A stretch of 64,000 bases of DNA from Allobacillus saliphilus (GTDB taxonomy: Bacteria; Bacillota; Bacilli; Bacillales; Alkalibacillaceae). Positions 61,278 through 64,000 of this stretch are shown piece after piece. The notes beneath the pieces are model-generated. The model did not search any database. It had not been told where the DNA came from and saw nothing but the letters and a program-made list of their open reading frames with translations. The translations under genes and the position numbers were made by a program. The stretch spans positions 1 through 64,000 of the forward strand of contig NZ_JAGSIE010000020.1 of the NCBI RefSeq assembly GCF_018138385.1, in the 5' to 3' direction. Numbering within the stretch: the first letter of the stretch is position 1; every line of letters starts with the position of its first letter.

Positions 61278-62102
61278 ATGTTGACTCCAGATCAATTACG
61301 TTCGATTGATCGTTTAAAAATGCTTTCTGAGGAAGCAGATCAAGTTGAATTGAAGTTGGATTGGTACTTTTTAGTTGACCGCAAATCCGATGATGAGGAT
61401 TTCTTTTATTATGAAGGTGGTCAATTGTTAGGGTACGCTGCACTTTATTATATTGGGGGAGCTTATGAATTAAGTGGTATGGTTCATCCCGAGCATCGTC
61501 AAAAAGGAATTTTCACGAAACTTTTAGATGAGGCTACTGAGGTTGTTCGTAAAAATGGTGTGGATACGATTTATATTAGTGCACCTGAAAATGCAAAGGA
61601 CGCAGAGAAAACATTGGCTGAAATTGGCGCTAAATATGCATATTCAGAGTATGAGATGCGTTGGAAAGCAACTGAATTGCCTGCACAACAATTAGATGTC
61701 CAATTGCGTTTTGCAGAAAAGAAAGATTTCGATCGAATTGTCGAGCTTGACCGCGAAGCTTTCGGTTTAACACGCGAAGAAGCTGAAGGCATGACACGGA
61801 TGTATAAAGAGGAACTGGCACATCGCCTTTATATGATTGAATATGAAGGAGAGTCGGTCGGTAAGATTCGTTTAAAATCAGAAGGACTTGAAAGTTATAT
61901 TTTCGGGTTTGTGATTGATCCGAAATATCAAAAAATGGGTATTGGAAAAAGCGCTCTTATTGAAGTAGTCAGACAGGAAAAAGAAGATGGTCATTCTATT
62001 TTTGTAGAAGTGAATACGAAAAACGTTTCGATTGAAAACTTATATCAACCTGTCGGCTTTGAAATTTATCGAACACAGCATTTTTACAAATATGAAGTTT
62101 AA
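61278..62102 (+). CDS. Tandem GNAT acetyltransferase
   Basis: A 274-residue protein with two GNAT domains. The first (about 1-130) has MVHPEHRQKGIFTKLLDEAT and the second (about 140-274) has FVIDPKYQKMGIGKSALIEV with ENLYQPVGFEIYRTQHFYKY. The substrate is unknown. GGGGGAAGAGGAGG lies upstream of ATG 61278. Its end overlaps the converging gene at 62099 by 4 bp. Confidence 0.88.
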   Translation: MLTPDQLRSIDRLKMLSEEADQVELKLDWYFLVDRKSDDEDFFYYEGGQLLGYAALYYIGGAYELSGMVHPEHRQKGIFTKLLDEATEVVRKNGVDTIYISAPENAKDAEKTLAEIGAKYAYSEYEMRWKATELPAQQLDVQLRFAEKKDFDRIVELDREAFGLTREEAEGMTRMYKEELAHRLYMIEYEGESVGKIRLKSEGLESYIFGFVIDPKYQKMGIGKSALIEVVRQEKEDGHSIFVEVNTKNVSIENLYQPVGFEIYRTQHFYKYEV

Positions 62103-62368
62103 TGCCGTTTGATAATTAGTTGCCAGCAATAACCGAGAATGACTCCTAAAATAGAATAGATAAACAGGAAGCGGCCGATCTCTAAAAAGACGGCTGCTTT
62201 TATTTGTATAAAGACAAGTAAGAGACATAAGAGCGAGAGGACCATCAATGGCGCAAACACAAATACGTATAGCTCAACCCAAATTTGGTTTTGAAGCTGA
62301 AGAAATCGGAGTATGCCGGTAAAAATCAGTATGATAATAAACACAATCGCATAATGAAGAAATGTCAT
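62099..62368 (-). CDS. Small polytopic membrane protein
   Basis: An 89-residue membrane protein with three to four helices (about 4-22, 33-56 and 62-84). No family recognised. ATG 62368 has AGGTG 8 nt upstream. It converges with the acetyltransferase gene, overlapping its last 4 bp, with no terminator between them. Confidence 0.65.
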   Translation of the reverse strand: MTFLHYAIVFIIILIFTGILRFLQLQNQIWVELYVFVFAPLMVLSLLCLLLVFIQIKAAVFLEIGRFLFIYSILGVILGYCWQLIIKRH

Positions 62369-62462
62369 GGTCAACACCTGCCTGTCTTACTTTCATTTTA
62401 CGCAGGTGTTGCAGTAGTATGATAAGAGATGAAATGATTAAATTATGTTAGAGGTGGATTTT

Positions 62463-62909
62463 TTGGCTAAGCGAAAGGTCAATCTAGCAGTTGTCCTTGT
62501 GTTATATATGATTTTATTTTCCATTCCATTCTATTTGGACATTTATTATCAAACGTTTTATTATGTATTTATATCGACCTTATTCTTAGTTACGATGATT
62601 TTCGAGTTTGAAGAGAAGGCAGTAACCGAAGAAAGATTTTATCGGAAGTGGAAGAAAACGAGAAAAAGAGGCGTTGTCTTTTTTGCGTTGAAAGAGTGGT
62701 TGAAAACAATCGGATCAATCATCTTTTTCTTGGTTTTTGGAAAGATGATTGAAAGTGGCATCCCCTTCTTACAAGCATTACGTGAATATGCTGGGGTTTG
62801 GTGGCTTATTTTGTTACTAGGAACGATTCTAGCAATGATTCTCATCTTTGTTGGGTGGCATGAGAAAAATGAAAAATACATACGTATTCATTCAAAAATC
62901 AATACTTGA
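62463..62909 (+). CDS. Membrane protein of unknown function
   Basis: A 148-residue protein with two N-terminal helices (about 7-25 and 30-47), a very basic cytoplasmic loop (VTEERFYRKWKKTRKRG, about 54-70) and two further helices (about 80-98 and 112-134). TTG 62463 is chosen because AGAGGTGG lies 6 nt upstream; an ATG at 62445 lies before that RBS. The next small gene starts 14 nt after its end. Confidence 0.7.
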   Translation: MAKRKVNLAVVLVLYMILFSIPFYLDIYYQTFYYVFISTLFLVTMIFEFEEKAVTEERFYRKWKKTRKRGVVFFALKEWLKTIGSIIFFLVFGKMIESGIPFLQALREYAGVWWLILLLGTILAMILIFVGWHEKNEKYIRIHSKINT

Positions 62910-62923
62910 AAGGAGTATTCAAA

Positions 62924-63100
62924 ATGAAGAATAAAGGGTCGCTTGCTGTTATTGTTATTTTGCTAGTTATTGTGATCGTCACACTATTTACTTACTTTAT
63001 GTTCAATTATTTTAAAGAACAAGGAAAATTTGAAGAGAAATCGTCTGCGATCGAGTCAGTTGAAATGAATGTCGACCACACCATTGACATTGTGTTTTAA
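62924..63100 (+). CDS. Single-pass small membrane protein
   Basis: A 58-residue protein with one helix at about residues 6-26 (LAVIVILLVIVIVTLFTYFM) and an acidic extracytoplasmic tail. GAAAGGAG lies 8 nt before ATG 62924. It is likely co-transcribed with the preceding membrane protein. Function unknown. Confidence 0.7.
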   Translation: MKNKGSLAVIVILLVIVIVTLFTYFMFNYFKEQGKFEEKSSAIESVEMNVDHTIDIVF

Positions 63101-63154
63101 ATTTCGAGTCGTTCGGGAATATTATAAAGAGAACGTTCAAAGGGAGGCTTTTAC

Positions 63155-63427
63155 ATGGAGATTAAAAAAGGTGTTAATCAATTATTTATAGGTGAAGAGT
63201 CGAATCCAGATGCGCATATTGTGTTTGAAGAAATCGATGCGAACACATTAGAAGTCACGCACACAGAGGTATCTGAATCAATGCAAGGCACTGGGACGGG
63301 TGGAAAGCTTGTTGATGCCATGGTTGATTACGCTCGTGAACAAGATAAGAAATTAGTAGCTTCTTGCCCATATGCGGATAAGAAGCTGGCAAAAAATGAA
63401 GATTACCAAGACGTTTATAAAGGGTAG
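63155..63427 (+). CDS. Small GNAT-like N-acetyltransferase (COG2388)
   Basis: A 90-residue minimal GNAT of the YjdJ/COG2388 type. It has the shortened fold with LEVTHTEVSESMQGTGTGGK (acetyl-CoA loop G-T-G-x-G, about 44-55), LVDAMVDYAREQDKKLVASC and the end CPYADKKLAKNEDYQDV. ATG 63155 follows AAAGGGAGG. A terminator follows. Confidence 0.9.
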   Translation: MEIKKGVNQLFIGEESNPDAHIVFEEIDANTLEVTHTEVSESMQGTGTGGKLVDAMVDYAREQDKKLVASCPYADKKLAKNEDYQDVYKG

Positions 63428-63452
63428 CACTGCATTTTGCAGTGCTTTTTCT
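63424..63452 (+). terminator. Terminator of the COG2388 gene
   Basis: AGCACTGCA (63426-63434) pairs with TGCAGTGCT (63438-63446), followed by TTTTCTTTG. Confidence 0.88.
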
Positions 63453-63473
63453 TTGTATTAGATTTACGCATTT

Positions 63474-63779
63474 TTAGTGCTGTTTATTTCGCTTCAATGA
63501 AAAAGTGTCTGCTATTGCATTTACAAGTAAAACAATAATATATAAAAGTGTAGCCAGATTAAACCATGCAAAGTGAAAAGGGGCGAACCAGCTATTAAAA
63601 AGTTTTGATTCTTCAAGCCAATCTGCAGCCTTACCTGCTATGTGATCTGAATCATTTAATTTTGGCTCAAAAATTGTTCCGTCAATAATAAAAAATATGA
63701 TCAAAAAAACAAAAAATAAACTTAGGGAGGAAATCCACCAGCTTAAACGATTTCGCTTCCTTTTTTGTTTATTCGTCAT
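63474..63779 (-). CDS. Two-helix membrane protein, YfzA-like
   Basis: A 101-residue protein with a basic head (TNKQKRKRNRLSWWIS), a helix at about 17-37, a central extracytoplasmic loop (GTIFEPKLNDSDHIAGKAAD, ESKLFNSWFAPFHFAWFN) and a second helix at about 75-92. The loop resembles the YfzA family of Bacillus, with moderate certainty. ATG 63779 follows GGGAGGTG; the frame extends upstream without RBS. The NUDIX gene ends 23 bp upstream on the same strand. Confidence 0.7.
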   Translation of the reverse strand: MTNKQKRKRNRLSWWISSLSLFFVFLIIFFIIDGTIFEPKLNDSDHIAGKAADWLEESKLFNSWFAPFHFAWFNLATLLYIIVLLVNAIADTFSLKRNKQH

Positions 63780-63802
63780 TTGTTCACCTCCCTTATTATT
63801 AG

Positions 63803-64000
63803 TTAGTGCCGTATCTGAAAACGTTCCATAAAGTCTGCTACGATTAATGCTGTCAGTCCCCAAATAACGTAGTTTTTGTAGTAATAAAAGTTTTCACGGT
63901 ATTGCACTGTTTGCCACTTATAATTCTTTCCGTTAGGTATATCTTCAGTTGGAAACTTTTCATCCGGCTCGATATGCATATGAATATAATGGTCAGTCGC
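63803..64000 (-). CDS. NUDIX hydrolase, CoA pyrophosphatase-like, 5' end outside window
   Basis: Only the last 65 codons are in the window. They read HMHIEPDEKFPTEDIPNGKN, then KWQTVQYRENFYYYKNYVIW and GLTALIVADFMERFQIRH. The segment with Y-x-I-W-G-L-T-A is typical of the end of CoA-pyrophosphatase-type NUDIX proteins. The NUDIX box itself is outside, so the assignment is moderate. Confidence 0.6.
   Translation of the reverse strand, partial: ATDHYIHMHIEPDEKFPTEDIPNGKNYKWQTVQYRENFYYYKNYVIWGLTALIVADFMERFQIRH

Noticed and set aside
1-64000. tRNA and rRNA genes
   Set aside because: No cloverleaf with the GTTCGANTC-type T arm plus matching acceptor stem, and no rRNA conserved segments were seen on either strand.

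Overview
The window reads as a chromosomal segment of a low-GC Gram-positive bacterium of the Bacillaceae. The evidence is the block rocF - sigW - rsiW - cdaA - cdaR - glmM - glmS with a glmS ribozyme, T-box and TPP leaders, strong AGGAGG-type ribosome binding sites, and families such as YkoF, YtrA/YtrB, CvfC, UPF0178 and YozQ-like proteins. A sodium:solute symporter and acidic surface lipoproteins would fit a salt-tolerant genus, but the genus cannot be named from the sequence alone.

Layout. 1-7.9 kb: arginase (5' end missing), the SigW/RsiW envelope-stress pair, the c-di-AMP cyclase CdaA with its regulator CdaR, then GlmM and GlmS for UDP-GlcNAc synthesis; glmS sits behind a self-cleaving ribozyme. 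8-12.8 kb: a symporter, an ECF sigma/anti-sigma gene collapsed into one reading frame, the first intergenic repeat array, a polysaccharide deacetylase and an acetyltransferase. 12.9-29 kb: accessory genes with many broken copies (an MFS transporter with one nonsense codon, two broken acetyltransferases, a frameshifted CBS protein), plus a secreted protein and lipoprotein pair, an ArsR regulator, a hydrolase, an rRNA methyltransferase, a TPP-riboswitch ykoF, guaC with PurR boxes, a PIN-type toxin-antitoxin pair, and a UMF1-type transporter. 29-36.3 kb: FetAB-like ABC transporter and the trpDCFBA operon behind two tandem tryptophan T-boxes; trpE is not in the operon. 36.6-38.4 kb: a probable relic of a type VII toxin/immunity locus (toxin-tail-like ORF, DUF443 protein, DUF4176 protein, HEPN-like protein). 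38.5-64 kb: mostly housekeeping and envelope genes: YjbQ, CsaA, TrhO, a PerR-box cupin, a K+ channel, TetR- and GntR-controlled ABC exporters, a PadR module, MscS, several lipoproteins, an amidase, cold-shock protein, CvfC, PAP2 phosphatase and small membrane proteins, ending in the 3' part of a NUDIX gene.

The most unusual structure is a set of seven intergenic tandem-repeat loci (eight sub-arrays). Their sequences differ from locus to locus, yet the unit length is always 21 bp (four loci) or 51-52 bp (three loci), close to two and five turns of B-DNA. The 21-bp units have a conserved half and a variable half; the 51-52-bp units each carry an inverted repeat. Some cores recur between loci (GCACGG in three of them). 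They lie mostly between converging genes. I know of no described element of this kind. The second highlight is the sigma/anti-sigma fusion, which keeps an exact ECF-type promoter although the sigma DNA-recognition helix is gone.
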